Shown: positions 34,041 to 43,405, counted from the first letter of the stretch. The stretch: 64,000 nucleotides of DNA from Caproicibacter sp047833665 (GCA_047833665.1 CP181261.1:434001-498000), one strand, 5' to 3'. Notes: a model not told the origin generated them from the sequence alone. Made by a program: numbers and translations.

Positions 34041-35138
34041 ATGGCAGACTGGTCCGGAACCGATTTCCATATCGGTGAACTAAAAATACAGGCGCCCGTG
34101 GTGCAGGGCGGCATGGGAATCGGAATTTCCATGAGCGGTCTTGCCTCGGCGGTAGCAAATGAAGGCGGAGTCGGCGTTATTTCCGCAGCGGGTGTTGGGG
34201 TGCTTGGCGGCGGCACAGGCAAACTGCAGGAGGATCGTGCGGGGCTGAAAGCAGAAATTGCAACGGCACGCGCCAAAACAAATGGGGTTCTGGGTGTCAA
34301 CATTATGGTGGCACTGACCAATTTTGAAGAAATGGCGCGTACGGCAATGGAAGAAAACATAGACCTGATTTTTGCCGGTGCCGGGCTGCCCCTGCGCCTC
34401 CCGGAATTTTGCCCTGTGGGGTGCAAAACCAAGCTGGTTCCCATTGTATCCTCAGCCAGAGCGGCGGATAGGATTGCTAAATGGTGGCTGCGGCAATACC
34501 ACCGCATTCCGGACGCTTTTGTGCTGGAGGGTCCTAAAGCGGGCGGACACCTCGGCTTTCATCCTGAGCAGATAAACGACCCCGATTATCAATTGGAAAA
34601 ACTGGTTCCGCAGGTTGTTGCTGCCGTTACTCCCTATGAAAAAGCCGCGGGAAGAAAAATTCCGGTTATTGCCGCAGGGGGAGTTTTTACCGGCGATGAT
34701 ATCCATCGCCTGCTGCGGTTGGGCGCGTCCGCTGTTCAAATGGCAACGCGCTTTGTGGCGACAGAGGAATGTGATGCCGATATTCGCTTTAAACAGGCTT
34801 TTGTCAATTGCCGCGAGCAGGATATCGGGATTATCAAAAGTCCGGTTGGTATGCCCGGCAGAGCGATTATAAACAATTTTTTAAAGAGCGCGGCGGCCGG
34901 CGGGCAGAAGCCGGAAAACTGTCCGTACCACTGCATTACAACATGTCGGCAGGAAAAAGGACCTTACTGCATTACAGCGGCACTGGTGAATGCTTGCAGG
35001 GGAAATTTAGAAAATGGTTTTGTGTTTGTTGGCGCAAACGGAGGAAGGGTTCATGAAATTACAACCGTGCACCGGTTGATGGAAGAACTCGCTGCCCAAT
35101 ATCGGGCGGCGGTGCAAAGAGAACAACAGAACGCATGA
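34041..35138 (+). CDS. NMO-family flavoprotein with Cys4 cluster, FabX-like
   Basis: 365-residue NMO/FabK-type TIM barrel, distinct from the FabK two genes upstream. It shows VVQGGMGIGISMSGLASAVANEGG at the N-terminus, GPKAGGHLG with H170 at the catalytic position, and GASAVQMATRFVATEEC for FMN. Unlike FabK it has a C-terminal C-x3-C-x3-C-x7-C set (C294, C298, C302, C310) in PYHCITTCRQEKGPYC. H. pylori FabX, of almost the same length, is an NMO-family enzyme with a [4Fe-4S] cluster that makes the cis double bond in fatty acid synthesis. Position inside the fab operon between fabG and fabF supports a fatty acid role. ATG 34041 has GGGAAAGGAG. FabX-like activity is inferred; nitronate monooxygenase is what automatic naming would give. 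Confidence 0.75.
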   Translation: MADWSGTDFHIGELKIQAPVVQGGMGIGISMSGLASAVANEGGVGVISAAGVGVLGGGTGKLQEDRAGLKAEIATARAKTNGVLGVNIMVALTNFEEMARTAMEENIDLIFAGAGLPLRLPEFCPVGCKTKLVPIVSSARAADRIAKWWLRQYHRIPDAFVLEGPKAGGHLGFHPEQINDPDYQLEKLVPQVVAAVTPYEKAAGRKIPVIAAGGVFTGDDIHRLLRLGASAVQMATRFVATEECDADIRFKQAFVNCREQDIGIIKSPVGMPGRAIINNFLKSAAAGGQKPENCPYHCITTCRQEKGPYCITAALVNACRGNLENGFVFVGANGGRVHEITTVHRLMEELAAQYRAAVQREQQNA

Positions 35139-35179
35139 AAACTGCTGATATTCCGCATGCCGGAAAAGGAGTCTGAACA

Positions 35180-36421
35180 ATGAGAAGAGTAGCCGTAACG
35201 GGACTTGGTGTAGTTTCTCCGGTGGGAAACTGCGTGCAGGATTTCTGGAACAGCCTGACCGCCGGAAAGTGCGGTATCGGGTTTATCACTAAATTTGACG
35301 CCACCGATTTTAAGGTGCAAATCGCGGGAGAGGTAAAAAACTTTGACCCTGCCTGCTGTATGGAAAAAAGCATGATTCGAAAAACGGATTTGTTTTCACA
35401 GTTTGCATTGGCAGCTGCCGATCAGGCAATGCGCGACAGCGGCCTTTCCGATATTGATCCGCGCCGACTGGGGGTTTATGTCGGTTCCGGCATCGGTGGC
35501 ATCCATACGATTGTGGAAGAGACGCAGAAACTTCTAACCCGGGGTCCGTCCCGCATTTCTCCGCATTTTATTCCCAAGATGATTAGCAATATGGCCGCCG
35601 GCAACATCGCAATTCGATACAATGCGCAGGGGCCTTGCCTGCCGGTTGTAACTGCATGCGCCACATCATCCCATACAATCGGGGAGGCGTTTCGTGCGAT
35701 TCAATACGGTTATGCAGATGCAATTTTGGCGGGCGGAACGGAGGCTTCCGTTGTGCCTCTTGCCGTGGCGGGGTTTGTCAACTGTATGGCCCTTTCCACA
35801 AAGAATGATCCACTCAATAGTTCCCTTCCGTTTGACAAAAGACGGGATGGATTTGTCATTGGGGAAGGTGCCGGAATCCTAGTGCTGGAAGAATATGAAC
35901 ACGCGGTTTCACGCGGTGCGAAAATCTATGCGGAAATCACCGGATACGGCAATACCTGCGACGCGTATCACCCGACCGCACCGCATCCTCAGGCGCGCGG
36001 CGGTGCAGAAGCTATTCGGCTGGCGGCGCAGGAGGCTGGAATCGGGGCGGAGGATGTCCTGTATATCAATGCACATGGGACCGGAACACCGCTTAACGAC
36101 AAAACCGAAACGCTTGCCATTAAAAAAGCACTGCCGGACCTTGCACAAAAAGCCTACATTAGTTCCACAAAATCCATGACGGGGCATATGCTGGGCGCTG
36201 CCGGTGCAGTAGAAGCGGTTGCTTCCGTCCTTGCACTTGATACGGGAATCATTCCGCCCACGATCGGATACAAAGAGCCGGACCCGGACTGCGATTTAAA
36301 CTATGTACCTAACCGCGCGGTGCACGCGGCCCCGACTTCCGCACTTTCCATCTCCCTCGGGTTCGGTGGGCATAACGCCTGTTTGGCTTTTCGAAAAGGA
36401 ATGGAGGAACGTTCGGCGTGA
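35180..36421 (+). CDS. fabF: 3-oxoacyl-ACP synthase II
   Basis: Elongating condensing enzyme, 413 residues. Catalytic triad: C160 in VVTACATSSHTIG, His in NAHGTGTPLND and His in KSMTGHMLGAAGA. FabF is also the enzyme that would extend a cis-3 intermediate if the FabX-like protein makes one. AAAAGGAGT precedes the ATG; its TGA overlaps accB. Confidence 0.97.
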   Translation: MRRVAVTGLGVVSPVGNCVQDFWNSLTAGKCGIGFITKFDATDFKVQIAGEVKNFDPACCMEKSMIRKTDLFSQFALAAADQAMRDSGLSDIDPRRLGVYVGSGIGGIHTIVEETQKLLTRGPSRISPHFIPKMISNMAAGNIAIRYNAQGPCLPVVTACATSSHTIGEAFRAIQYGYADAILAGGTEASVVPLAVAGFVNCMALSTKNDPLNSSLPFDKRRDGFVIGEGAGILVLEEYEHAVSRGAKIYAEITGYGNTCDAYHPTAPHPQARGGAEAIRLAAQEAGIGAEDVLYINAHGTGTPLNDKTETLAIKKALPDLAQKAYISSTKSMTGHMLGAAGAVEAVASVLALDTGIIPPTIGYKEPDPDCDLNYVPNRAVHAAPTSALSISLGFGGHNACLAFRKGMEERSA

Positions 36422-36852
36422 TGAATCTAAAGCAGGTTCGCGCATTAGCGCAGATTTTAAAAGACAATGGCCTAACGGCTTTGGAATTGAGCTCGGGTGA
36501 GGATAAAATCAGACTGGAACGTCAGGAGAATACCGCCGTAGTTCCGGCAGTTCCCGCGGCGGGCACAGCGCCAAACATTCCGTCGGCACAGCCCGCACCG
36601 GTGCAAGCAGAACAAAACTATCGGGAAATCAAATCTCCCATGGTCGGTGTGTTCTATGCGGCACCGTCTCCGGACGCGGAACCGTTTGTTAAAGAAGGCA
36701 GTCATGTAAAAAAAGGTGACGTTCTTTGCATTATTGAGGCAATGAAACTGATGAACGAGGTCAATGCGGAAGAGGACTGCAAGATTATTGAAGTCTGCGT
36801 GGAAAACGAACAGGTGGTTGAATACGGACAAACGCTGTTTAAAATTGTGTAG
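36421..36852 (+). CDS. accB: Biotin carboxyl carrier protein of acetyl-CoA carboxylase
   Basis: 143 residues. An N-terminal helical part is followed by an Ala/Pro-rich linker (about 38-66) and a biotinyl domain with K109 in IEAMKLMNEV. It carries CO2 from AccC to AccDA. ATG overlaps the fabF stop by one base (TGATG). Confidence 0.96.
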   Translation: MNLKQVRALAQILKDNGLTALELSSGEDKIRLERQENTAVVPAVPAAGTAPNIPSAQPAPVQAEQNYREIKSPMVGVFYAAPSPDAEPFVKEGSHVKKGDVLCIIEAMKLMNEVNAEEDCKIIEVCVENEQVVEYGQTLFKIV

Positions 36853-36918
36853 ACCGGCGGCAGCTGGCTGAAAGCTTTGCCGGGATTTTACAGCCTCAAA
36901 GGCGGAACGGAGGAGCCC

Positions 36919-37365
36919 ATGAATCGTGAAGAATTGATGAAAATATTGCCCCATAGGCCGCCCATGCTCTTAATTGACGAAGCGGAAAAAGGCGAGGATG
37001 GAAAGGCGCACGGGGTTTATACGGTGCGGGGCGACGAATGGTTCCTGCAGGGACATTTCCCGGGAATGCCGATTGTTCCCGGCGTAATACAATGTGAAAT
37101 GATGGCGCAGACCTGTTGTGTCTTGCTGGATGCGGAACATGCAGGCGGCACACCGATGTTTGCAGGCCTTGACAAAGTTCGGTTTCGCAGGAATATTGTA
37201 CCCGGAGACCGAATAGAAATGGTCTGTGAACTTGTCAAAAAGAAAGGACCATTCTTTTTTGCCAAAGGCTCCGGGTTTGTAAACGGGAAACTCTGTGTCA
37301 GCGGGGAGTTTTCGTTTGCCTTGGTTCAGACGGGGGGCGAGTTATCTTGTTCTCCAAAATCCTGA
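36919..37365 (+). CDS. fabZ: 3-hydroxyacyl-ACP dehydratase
   Basis: 148-residue hot-dog protein that dehydrates 3-hydroxyacyl-ACP. LPHRPPMLLIDE near the N-terminus, H46 in GHFPGMPIVPG and E60 in IQCEMMAQ are the catalytic pair. ATG 36919 (CGGAGGAG site) is chosen over an upstream TTG in the same frame. Confidence 0.96.
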   Translation: MNREELMKILPHRPPMLLIDEAEKGEDGKAHGVYTVRGDEWFLQGHFPGMPIVPGVIQCEMMAQTCCVLLDAEHAGGTPMFAGLDKVRFRRNIVPGDRIEMVCELVKKKGPFFFAKGSGFVNGKLCVSGEFSFALVQTGGELSCSPKS

Positions 37366-38687
37366 TAGCCAATCGCGGCGAAATTGCCGTGCGGATTATC
37401 CGAGCCTGCCGGGAGATGGGTATCTCCACTGTTGCTGTTTATTCACAGGCGGATCGGGATGCGCTGCATGTCAGCCTTGCCGATGAATGTTACTGCATTG
37501 GTCCCGCACATGCAAAAGACAGCTATTTAAATATGAATGCCATTTTATCTGCAGCAATTGTAAGCGGCGCGCAGGCTATTCATCCGGGGTATGGGCTGCT
37601 TTCGGAAAATGCCGAGTTTGCTAAACTGTGTGCAGAGTACGGTATTACATTTATCGGGCCTTCCCCCGAAGTGCTTTCAAAGATGGGGGATAAGGACGAG
37701 GCCAAACGGACCATGCGTGCCGCTTCGGTACCTGTGATACCGGGTTCGGGATTGGTGCAAGAACCACAGGAAGCCAAGAAAGCGGCGGCTGAAATTGGAT
37801 ACCCCCTGCTGATAAAAGCCCGTGCGGGGGGCGGAGGACGTGGTATCCGCTTGATCCGGGAGGAAAGTGAATTTGACAAAGTCTTCTCTCAGGCTTCCGA
37901 AGAAGCAAAAAATGCGTTCGGCGACGGCGGCATGTATCTGGAAAAGTATATGACTAACGTTAAACATATCGAAATGCAGGTGTTGTGTGATACATTCGGC
38001 CATATCGTCTGTCTTGGGGAAAGAGACTGCTCCATGCAGCGGAAAAACCAGAAGGTAATGGAAGAAAGTCCTTCCCCGGCGGTAACGGCTATTCAAAGGT
38101 CAGAACTTTCCAGATTGTGCGAAAAGGCGATGCGCTCAGTTGGATATACGGGTGCCGGTACGGTTGAATTTTTGATGGACCGCGACGGTTTCTTTTATTT
38201 TATGGAGATGAATACCCGTCTTCAGGTAGAGCATCCGGTAACGGAAATGGTCACGGGGATTGACTTGGTAAAGTGGCAGATTAGAATCGCGGCCGGAATG
38301 CCGCTGGATTTTACCTCTGAGGATGTTTCTTTGCGGGGACATGCAATTGAATGCCGCATTAACGCTGAAAATCCGAAAGAAAATTTCCGGCCGGGATGCG
38401 GAAAAATTTCACTGATGCATATTCCGGGCGGGCCGTTTGTTCGGTTTGATACCGCACTGTACCCGGATTATGTGGTTCCGCCGTTTTACGATTCCATGAT
38501 TGGCAAACTGATTGTTCATGCGAGAACAAGGGAAGAGGCAATCCGCAAAATGCAGGCCGCTTTGTGCGAACTTGTGATTGAAGGAGTGGATCATAACGGG
38601 GACTTTCTTCTGGAATTGCTGCAGGAGGACGCATTTCAGACCGGACGCTATACAACATCTTTTCTTGAACAGCGAGGGCGCGTATGA
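37347..38687 (+). CDS. accC: Biotin carboxylase subunit of acetyl-CoA carboxylase
   Basis: 446-residue ATP-grasp enzyme that carboxylates biotin on AccB. KILIANRGEIAVRIIRA at the start, the glycine-rich GGGGRGIR loop (about 162-169), EMQVL/ERDCSMQRKNQK, and EMNTRLQVEHPVTE near 275-290. The start codon is TTG, 19 nt inside fabZ, with a CGGGGGGCGAG site. Confidence 0.97.
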   Translation: MFSKILIANRGEIAVRIIRACREMGISTVAVYSQADRDALHVSLADECYCIGPAHAKDSYLNMNAILSAAIVSGAQAIHPGYGLLSENAEFAKLCAEYGITFIGPSPEVLSKMGDKDEAKRTMRAASVPVIPGSGLVQEPQEAKKAAAEIGYPLLIKARAGGGGRGIRLIREESEFDKVFSQASEEAKNAFGDGGMYLEKYMTNVKHIEMQVLCDTFGHIVCLGERDCSMQRKNQKVMEESPSPAVTAIQRSELSRLCEKAMRSVGYTGAGTVEFLMDRDGFFYFMEMNTRLQVEHPVTEMVTGIDLVKWQIRIAAGMPLDFTSEDVSLRGHAIECRINAENPKENFRPGCGKISLMHIPGGPFVRFDTALYPDYVVPPFYDSMIGKLIVHARTREEAIRKMQAALCELVIEGVDHNGDFLLELLQEDAFQTGRYTTSFLEQRGRV

Positions 38688-39553
38688 TTCGCAGAGGTAT
38701 TTTTAAACATCCAAAGAACGATTTGGAAGGCGAATATAAACGGGATCGCACACCCGGCCCCGCCGTTCCCGATGAAATGTGTGTCACCTGCTCTGCTTGC
38801 GGAAAGATGCTGTTTCGGGATGCGGTGATGGAAAACAGCTATGTTTGCCCGCGCTGCGGGGGGCATTTTCGCATTGGAGCAAGGTGCCGGATTGCGCTCA
38901 TTGCCGATAAAGGCACGTTTCGAGAACAAAATGCGGATATTGTGTCTTCCAATATTCTAAATTTCCCGGGATATGACCAAAAGCTGAACCAAGCACGCAA
39001 AAAGGCAGGCGGGAACGACGAAGTTGTCTGCGGCGTCTGCCGAATCGGAGGTTTTCCCTGCTGTATCTTTGCCATGGAGCCTGCCTTTATGATGGGCAGC
39101 ATGGGAACAGCAGTGGGTGAAAAAATCACTCGGCTTTTTGAATACGCAACAGAGCAGAGGCTGCCTGTCATCGGGTTCGCCGCTTCAGGCGGAGCCCGTA
39201 TGCAGGAGGGAATTCTGTCACTCATGCAGATGGCCAAAACCAGCGGAGCCGTCCGCAGGCACAGTGATGCCGGACTGCTTTACATCGTAGTTTTAACCAA
39301 CCCCACAACCGGCGGCGTCACAGCCAGTTTTGCCATGGAAGCCGATATCATTTTGGCGGAGCCCGGTGCGTTAATCGGTTTTGCGGGACCGAGGGTCATT
39401 GAGCAGACCATTCGGCGTAAATTGCCCCCGGGATTTCAACGGGCGGAGTTTCTGCTTGAAAAAGGTTTCGTTGATAAGATAACCAATCGGAAAACACAAA
39501 AACAATTGCTCGCCAGATTACTGGAGCTCCATGCGGGAGGTGCGTCAGTTTGA
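38684..39553 (+). CDS. accD: Acetyl-CoA carboxylase carboxyltransferase subunit beta
   Basis: 289 residues with an N-terminal zinc ribbon (C36, C39, C55, C58) followed by a crotonase-like carboxyltransferase fold, including FAASGGARMQEG and TNPTTGGVTASFAM. Together with AccA it transfers CO2 from biotin to acetyl-CoA. Coupled by 4-nt overlaps to accC and accA. Confidence 0.97.
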   Translation: MIRRGIFKHPKNDLEGEYKRDRTPGPAVPDEMCVTCSACGKMLFRDAVMENSYVCPRCGGHFRIGARCRIALIADKGTFREQNADIVSSNILNFPGYDQKLNQARKKAGGNDEVVCGVCRIGGFPCCIFAMEPAFMMGSMGTAVGEKITRLFEYATEQRLPVIGFAASGGARMQEGILSLMQMAKTSGAVRRHSDAGLLYIVVLTNPTTGGVTASFAMEADIILAEPGALIGFAGPRVIEQTIRRKLPPGFQRAEFLLEKGFVDKITNRKTQKQLLARLLELHAGGASV

Positions 39554-40329
39554 ATGCCTATGAAAAGCTGCTTGCGGCAAGGGCGGATAACCGCGCAACC
39601 GCAAAGGATTACATCAGCAGGTTGTTTTTGGACTTTGTTGAACTGCACGGAGACCGGCGCTTTGGTGACGATAAAGCGATTATTGCGGGAATTGGACGCC
39701 TTGGCAGAATTCCCGTAACAGTCATCGGAATTGAAAAAGGGCACGGAACAAAAGAAAGAATTGCGCGGAATTTCGGGTCCGCTCATCCGGAAGGGTATCG
39801 AAAGGCTCTTCGGCAAATGAAACTTGCCGAAAAATTTGGCCGCCCCGTTATCTGCTTTGTGGATACATCCGGTGCATACTGCGGCATGGGCGCGGAGGAA
39901 CGCGGGCAGGGTCAGGCTATTGCTGAAAATTTGATGGAGATGATGGGCCTTAAAGTTCCCATTATTTCAATATTGATAGGGGAAGGCGGAAGCGGCGGCG
40001 CACTAGCGCTGGCGGTTGCAGACGAGGTGTGGATGCTGGAAAACGCCGTGTATTCCGTTATTTCTCCGGAAGGATGCGCCAGTATCTTGTGGAAAGACCC
40101 CACACGAGTGGGGGATGCAGCAAAACATCTGAAGATTACGGCACAGGATTTACTTTCTATGCATGTGATTGACAGAATTGTACCGGAAGGCATAGGATTT
40201 GCCAAAATCTGTGCGTTTTTAAAAATCCAGCTTATCAACACTTTAAATAAAAACCGCGCACTTAGCACGGAAGAACTTTTAAATCGCAGATATGAAAGAT
40301 TTCGCAGAATTGGATGCAACCGAAGCTGA
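39550..40329 (+). CDS. accA: Acetyl-CoA carboxylase carboxyltransferase subunit alpha
   Basis: 259 residues. Shows the DRRFGDDKAIIAGIGRL region, the GHGTKERIARNFGSAHPEGYRKALR stretch and the GEGGSGGALAL oxyanion segment near 145. It is the short clostridial form without the long N-terminal helices of E. coli AccA. Starts TTG at 39550 within the accD stop. Last gene of the operon. Confidence 0.96.
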   Translation: MNAYEKLLAARADNRATAKDYISRLFLDFVELHGDRRFGDDKAIIAGIGRLGRIPVTVIGIEKGHGTKERIARNFGSAHPEGYRKALRQMKLAEKFGRPVICFVDTSGAYCGMGAEERGQGQAIAENLMEMMGLKVPIISILIGEGGSGGALALAVADEVWMLENAVYSVISPEGCASILWKDPTRVGDAAKHLKITAQDLLSMHVIDRIVPEGIGFAKICAFLKIQLINTLNKNRALSTEELLNRRYERFRRIGCNRS

Positions 40330-40419
40330 AGGCGAGGGCATCCTTTTTTGTTTGGCATGCGTGAGGTGACGCTTTTTCAAACAGCGAATCAAAGCTGCCG
40401 AAAGCTATGAATTTCATAA

Positions 40420-40458
40420 TGGATCCGGACAAATTTTTAGTCCGGGTCCAATTTTTTT
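40420..40458 (+). terminator. Terminator of the fatty acid operon
   Basis: TGGATCCGGAC (40420-40430) pairs with GTCCGGGTCCA (40440-40450), one G-T, followed by ATTTTTTTG. Confidence 0.92.
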
Positions 40459-40600
40459 GTTTTTATGAGCCTTCACAGGGCAAATTGAGCGCTGATGGAG
40501 CGGTTGTTTGAAAAGGAGGTGCGGTTATCCCAGTATGATTGTGGTACGCACGTTGAGTTGGCAACATATTGTATATAAAGGGCTGTAAAGAAAGGAGAAA
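40459..40600 (+). promoter_or_regulatory. Cut-off control region of a small gene
   Basis: No gene here. The stretch ends in a clear AAAGGAG ribosome site (40591-40597), and the start codon it served was separated from it by the IS3/IS256 block. The bases TATAAA at 40574-40579 could be a -10 box, without a good -35. Confidence 0.45.
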
Positions 40601-40609
40601 TGAATTGTG
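40601..40609 (+). repeat. 9-bp direct repeat flanking the IS3-IS256 block (left)
   Basis: TGAATTGTG here and at 43406-43414. It fits an 8-9 bp IS256 target duplication, with the IS3 element lodged at or in the left end of IS256. Confidence 0.65.
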
Positions 40610-40610
40610 C

Positions 40611-42075
40611 TAGGGGGGTGCGGACAAAAAGTTGGACTGAATACACTCAGGAAGGAGATAGAGGATGTATTCAGAGGAACAATATCGAAAAGCCCTGGAG
40701 GTTTATGAAGAAACGAAATCGGTAACAAAAACAATAACGATTTTGGGATATCCGGCACGCAGGCAAACGCTATACAATTGGATCAATCGAAAACGAATGT
40801 TGCCGGAAAACCGATGCACCTTTTGTGGATATAATACACCGGAGCACCCTCGCCATCCACCTATAGAATTAAAGCTTGAGATTTTACACCGTTGCTTTGA
40901 GCTGGGAGAAGATGTACAATTAGTATCAAATGAAGTGGGATATAGCACAGCAAGTATATATAACTGGCGGCGCAAATATATCCAGAAAGGTGCTGCGGCA
41001 TTAATGAATGCATCCAATGAGCGAGCCAGAGGGAAACTGACGGAAGGAAAAGTTGCATCTTCAGAGGAACTTGATGAACTGAAAGCAAAAATCCAAGATA
41101 TGCAGTTAGAAATTGACATTCTGAAAAAAACAATTGATGTGCTAAAAAAAGACCCCGGCGTCAACAAGAGTCCCTTGAACAACAGGGAGAAGGCAGTAAT
41201 TGTTGATGCCTTAAAAGAGAAGTATCCACTGCCTGTATTGATAAAAAAACTCAAACTGGCAAAGAGCAGCTATTACTATCAAAACAAACGGGTCAGTTTT
41301 GCAAAGAAGCATAAAGATGATTATCAAGCTGTTGCGACCATATTCCACAACAATAAGGAAAGATATGGATATCGTAGAATTAAAATAGTATTGAACCGAG
41401 AGGGCTATACCCTATCCGAAAAGGTGATACGTCAAATTATGCGTGAAAATGGCTTGGTTGTGAAAGGCCGAAAAGCGAGAAAATACTGCTCTTACAAAGG
41501 AGAAATTAGCCCTGAAGTACCCAATGTGATTCGAAGAAATTTCAGAGCTGACAAGCCAAATCAGAAGTGGTTGACTGATGTGACAGAGTTCTCAATTCCA
41601 GCAGGAAAAGTATATTTGTCTCCTATTATTGACTGCTATGATGGTATGCCGGTAGCATGGAACATTAGCTGTAAACCAGACGCACAATTGGTAAACCGTA
41701 TGCTGGATCGTGCAATTAGTGCACTTCCTCAAGATGCGCATCCGATTATTCATTCAGATCGAGGCTGTCACTATCGATGGCCGGGCTGGATAGATCGAAC
41801 CCGTAAGGCAGGATTGATCAGATCAATGTCTCAAAAAGGGTGTTCACCGGACAATTCAGCCTGTGAAGGTTTTTTTGGAAGAATGAAGAATGAGATGTTC
41901 TACGGCCGTTCTTGGCAAGGTATCACAGTAGAAGATTTTATGCAGCAAATTGAAGCTTATATGGTATGGTATCGGGATACGAGAATCAAAATATCTCTTG
42001 GAGGATTGAGTCCAGCAGAATATAGAATCAAAATGGGATTAGCCATATAGTCCAATAAAATGTCCGCAGGCCCTA
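40611..42075 (+). mobile_element. IS3-family (IS150-like) insertion sequence
   Basis: Imperfect inverted repeats: left TAGGGGGGTGCGGACA then TTGGACT, right end (reversed) TAGGGCCTGCGGACA then TTGGACT. A single transposase frame fills it. No clean 3-5 bp target duplication is visible, because its right end abuts the IS256 element; outer limits are good to within a base or two. Confidence 0.85.
40665..42050 (+). CDS. IS3-family transposase, single continuous frame
   Basis: 461 residues. Helix-turn-helix regions (ALEVYEETKSVTKTITILGYPARRQTLYNW; a second near 90-115) have a Cys2-type finger between them (CTFCGYNTPEHPRHPP). A leucine-zipper-like coiled coil follows (about 130-165), then the rve catalytic domain with WLTDVTEF (Asp), IIHSDRGCHY (Asp) and SACEGFFGRMKNE (Glu). 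Most IS3 elements need a -1 frameshift between OrfA and OrfB; here both lie in one frame. Two A7 runs near 41126 and 41143 mark where slippage would normally be. Confidence 0.93.
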   Translation: MYSEEQYRKALEVYEETKSVTKTITILGYPARRQTLYNWINRKRMLPENRCTFCGYNTPEHPRHPPIELKLEILHRCFELGEDVQLVSNEVGYSTASIYNWRRKYIQKGAAALMNASNERARGKLTEGKVASSEELDELKAKIQDMQLEIDILKKTIDVLKKDPGVNKSPLNNREKAVIVDALKEKYPLPVLIKKLKLAKSSYYYQNKRVSFAKKHKDDYQAVATIFHNNKERYGYRRIKIVLNREGYTLSEKVIRQIMRENGLVVKGRKARKYCSYKGEISPEVPNVIRRNFRADKPNQKWLTDVTEFSIPAGKVYLSPIIDCYDGMPVAWNISCKPDAQLVNRMLDRAISALPQDAHPIIHSDRGCHYRWPGWIDRTRKAGLIRSMSQKGCSPDNSACEGFFGRMKNEMFYGRSWQGITVEDFMQQIEAYMVWYRDTRIKISLGGLSPAEYRIKMGLAI

Positions 42076-42085
42076 GTGTCAAGGG

Positions 42086-43391
42086 AAGTTCGCAATTTTT
42101 AGGGACTCCGAAAAATGAATTAGGCTGCGCTTAACAATGAAAGAATAGATTTTGGGTTTAAATATGCTCTGGAAACAGACCAGTCTTCCGCATACTCCAT
42201 CAGATGTGTTGTTACCAGCCGTAGATAGGAATCCGGATTAGGAAATATTCCGACTACGCTGGTTCTGCGGCGAATTTCCTTGTTCAGTCGTTCCAACATA
42301 TTGGTCGAGGAAATTTTGCGGGCATCAAGTTCTGGAAAAGCATAGAAGGCTAGAGAATCTTCCAGTCCATCTTCCAGGAGCTCTATTGCTTTTGGAAAGC
42401 GTTTTCCATACTGTTCTGATATTTGCTCTGCGCGTTGTCTAGCTATTTTAGCGGAAGGTGCCAGCCAAATTTCTTTTAACTGAGCCGCAAAGGATTCTTT
42501 TTCCTTCTGGGATACATGAGCCAAAATATTTCGCATAAAATGGACTTTGCACCGTTGCCAGGAAGCTCCCGGAAAACTCTCACGGATGGCTGCAATCAGC
42601 CCTTTGTTCGCGTCTGAAACCACCAGGAGCGGTGTTTTCAGACCACGATCTAGAAGACTTTGAAACAATTGAGAATAACTTTCTTTGGATTCATCCAGCA
42701 TTGGCTCTACAGCAATGATATCCCTATGTCCCTGTTCATTGACGCCGCAAACTACCATCACAGCCATGCTGACGACCCGGCCATCCATACGAATTTTTTC
42801 ATACAGTGCATCTGTCCAAATGACAGGATAGCGACCCGTCAGAGGCCGGCTGCGGAAGTACTGTACCTGCTCGTTAAGACCTTTCGTCATTTCACTGACT
42901 TGACTGCGAGAAAGATTTTCAATTCCAAGACTGCGAGCTAGTTTCTCCATCTTTCGCGTAGATACACCCTGCACAAACGCTTCTTGAACCACTTGAATCA
43001 GCGCTGCTTCACTGCGCTTGCGTTCTGTTACGAAAAACGGGATATAGCCCTGATTTCGGAGTTTTGGTACCATCAGATACATCGTCCCCATACGAGTATC
43101 CAATCGACGCGGCCGATAGCCGCAGCGGTAATCACGGCGGGATGGATTGTGTGCATTCTTTTCTGCGCCAACGATACCGGAGACCTCTGCTTCCATCAGA
43201 CGAGTACAAAGCCATTCCAGCATCGACAGCATTGGATCTGGTTGCGCCATACATTTTAGTAGCAATTCTGTCAAATCTGTGGTATTCTTTTTTTGAGTCA
43301 TTGGGTATCTCTCCTTCTTTGAATGTTTTCTCACCATTCATTTTATCGGAGTCCCAATGACTTTTCTATGCCTTTATGAAATTGCGAACTT
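42086..43391 (-). mobile_element. IS256-family insertion sequence
   Basis: AAGTTCGCAATTT (42086-42098) is matched in reverse at 43379-43391. These are taken as inner limits; the true ends probably reach several bases further out. The 9-bp repeat TGAATTGTG lies outside IS3 on the left and 14 bp beyond this end on the right. Confidence 0.75.
42120..43301 (-). CDS. IS256-family (mutator) transposase
   Basis: 393-residue DDE transposase. The N-terminal EWLCTRLMEAEVSGIVGAEKNAHNPSRRDYRCGYRPR stretch, the catalytic VIWTDALYEKIR (Asp), VVSDANKGL (Asp), and the C-terminal SSTNMLERLNKEIRRR (Glu) are all present, with CKVHFMRN in between. ATG 43301 has GAAGGAGAG; an upstream in-frame start is not supported. 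The gene is complete. Confidence 0.95.
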   Translation of the reverse strand: MTQKKNTTDLTELLLKCMAQPDPMLSMLEWLCTRLMEAEVSGIVGAEKNAHNPSRRDYRCGYRPRRLDTRMGTMYLMVPKLRNQGYIPFFVTERKRSEAALIQVVQEAFVQGVSTRKMEKLARSLGIENLSRSQVSEMTKGLNEQVQYFRSRPLTGRYPVIWTDALYEKIRMDGRVVSMAVMVVCGVNEQGHRDIIAVEPMLDESKESYSQLFQSLLDRGLKTPLLVVSDANKGLIAAIRESFPGASWQRCKVHFMRNILAHVSQKEKESFAAQLKEIWLAPSAKIARQRAEQISEQYGKRFPKAIELLEDGLEDSLAFYAFPELDARKISSTNMLERLNKEIRRRTSVVGIFPNPDSYLRLVTTHLMEYAEDWSVSRAYLNPKSILSLLSAA

Positions 43392-43405
43392 TATTGTACT
43401 CCATC

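Noticed and set aside
40534..40587. 17-codon frame before the IS3 element
   Set aside because: Ribosome site too far away (about 17 bases) and no similarity to a known leader.
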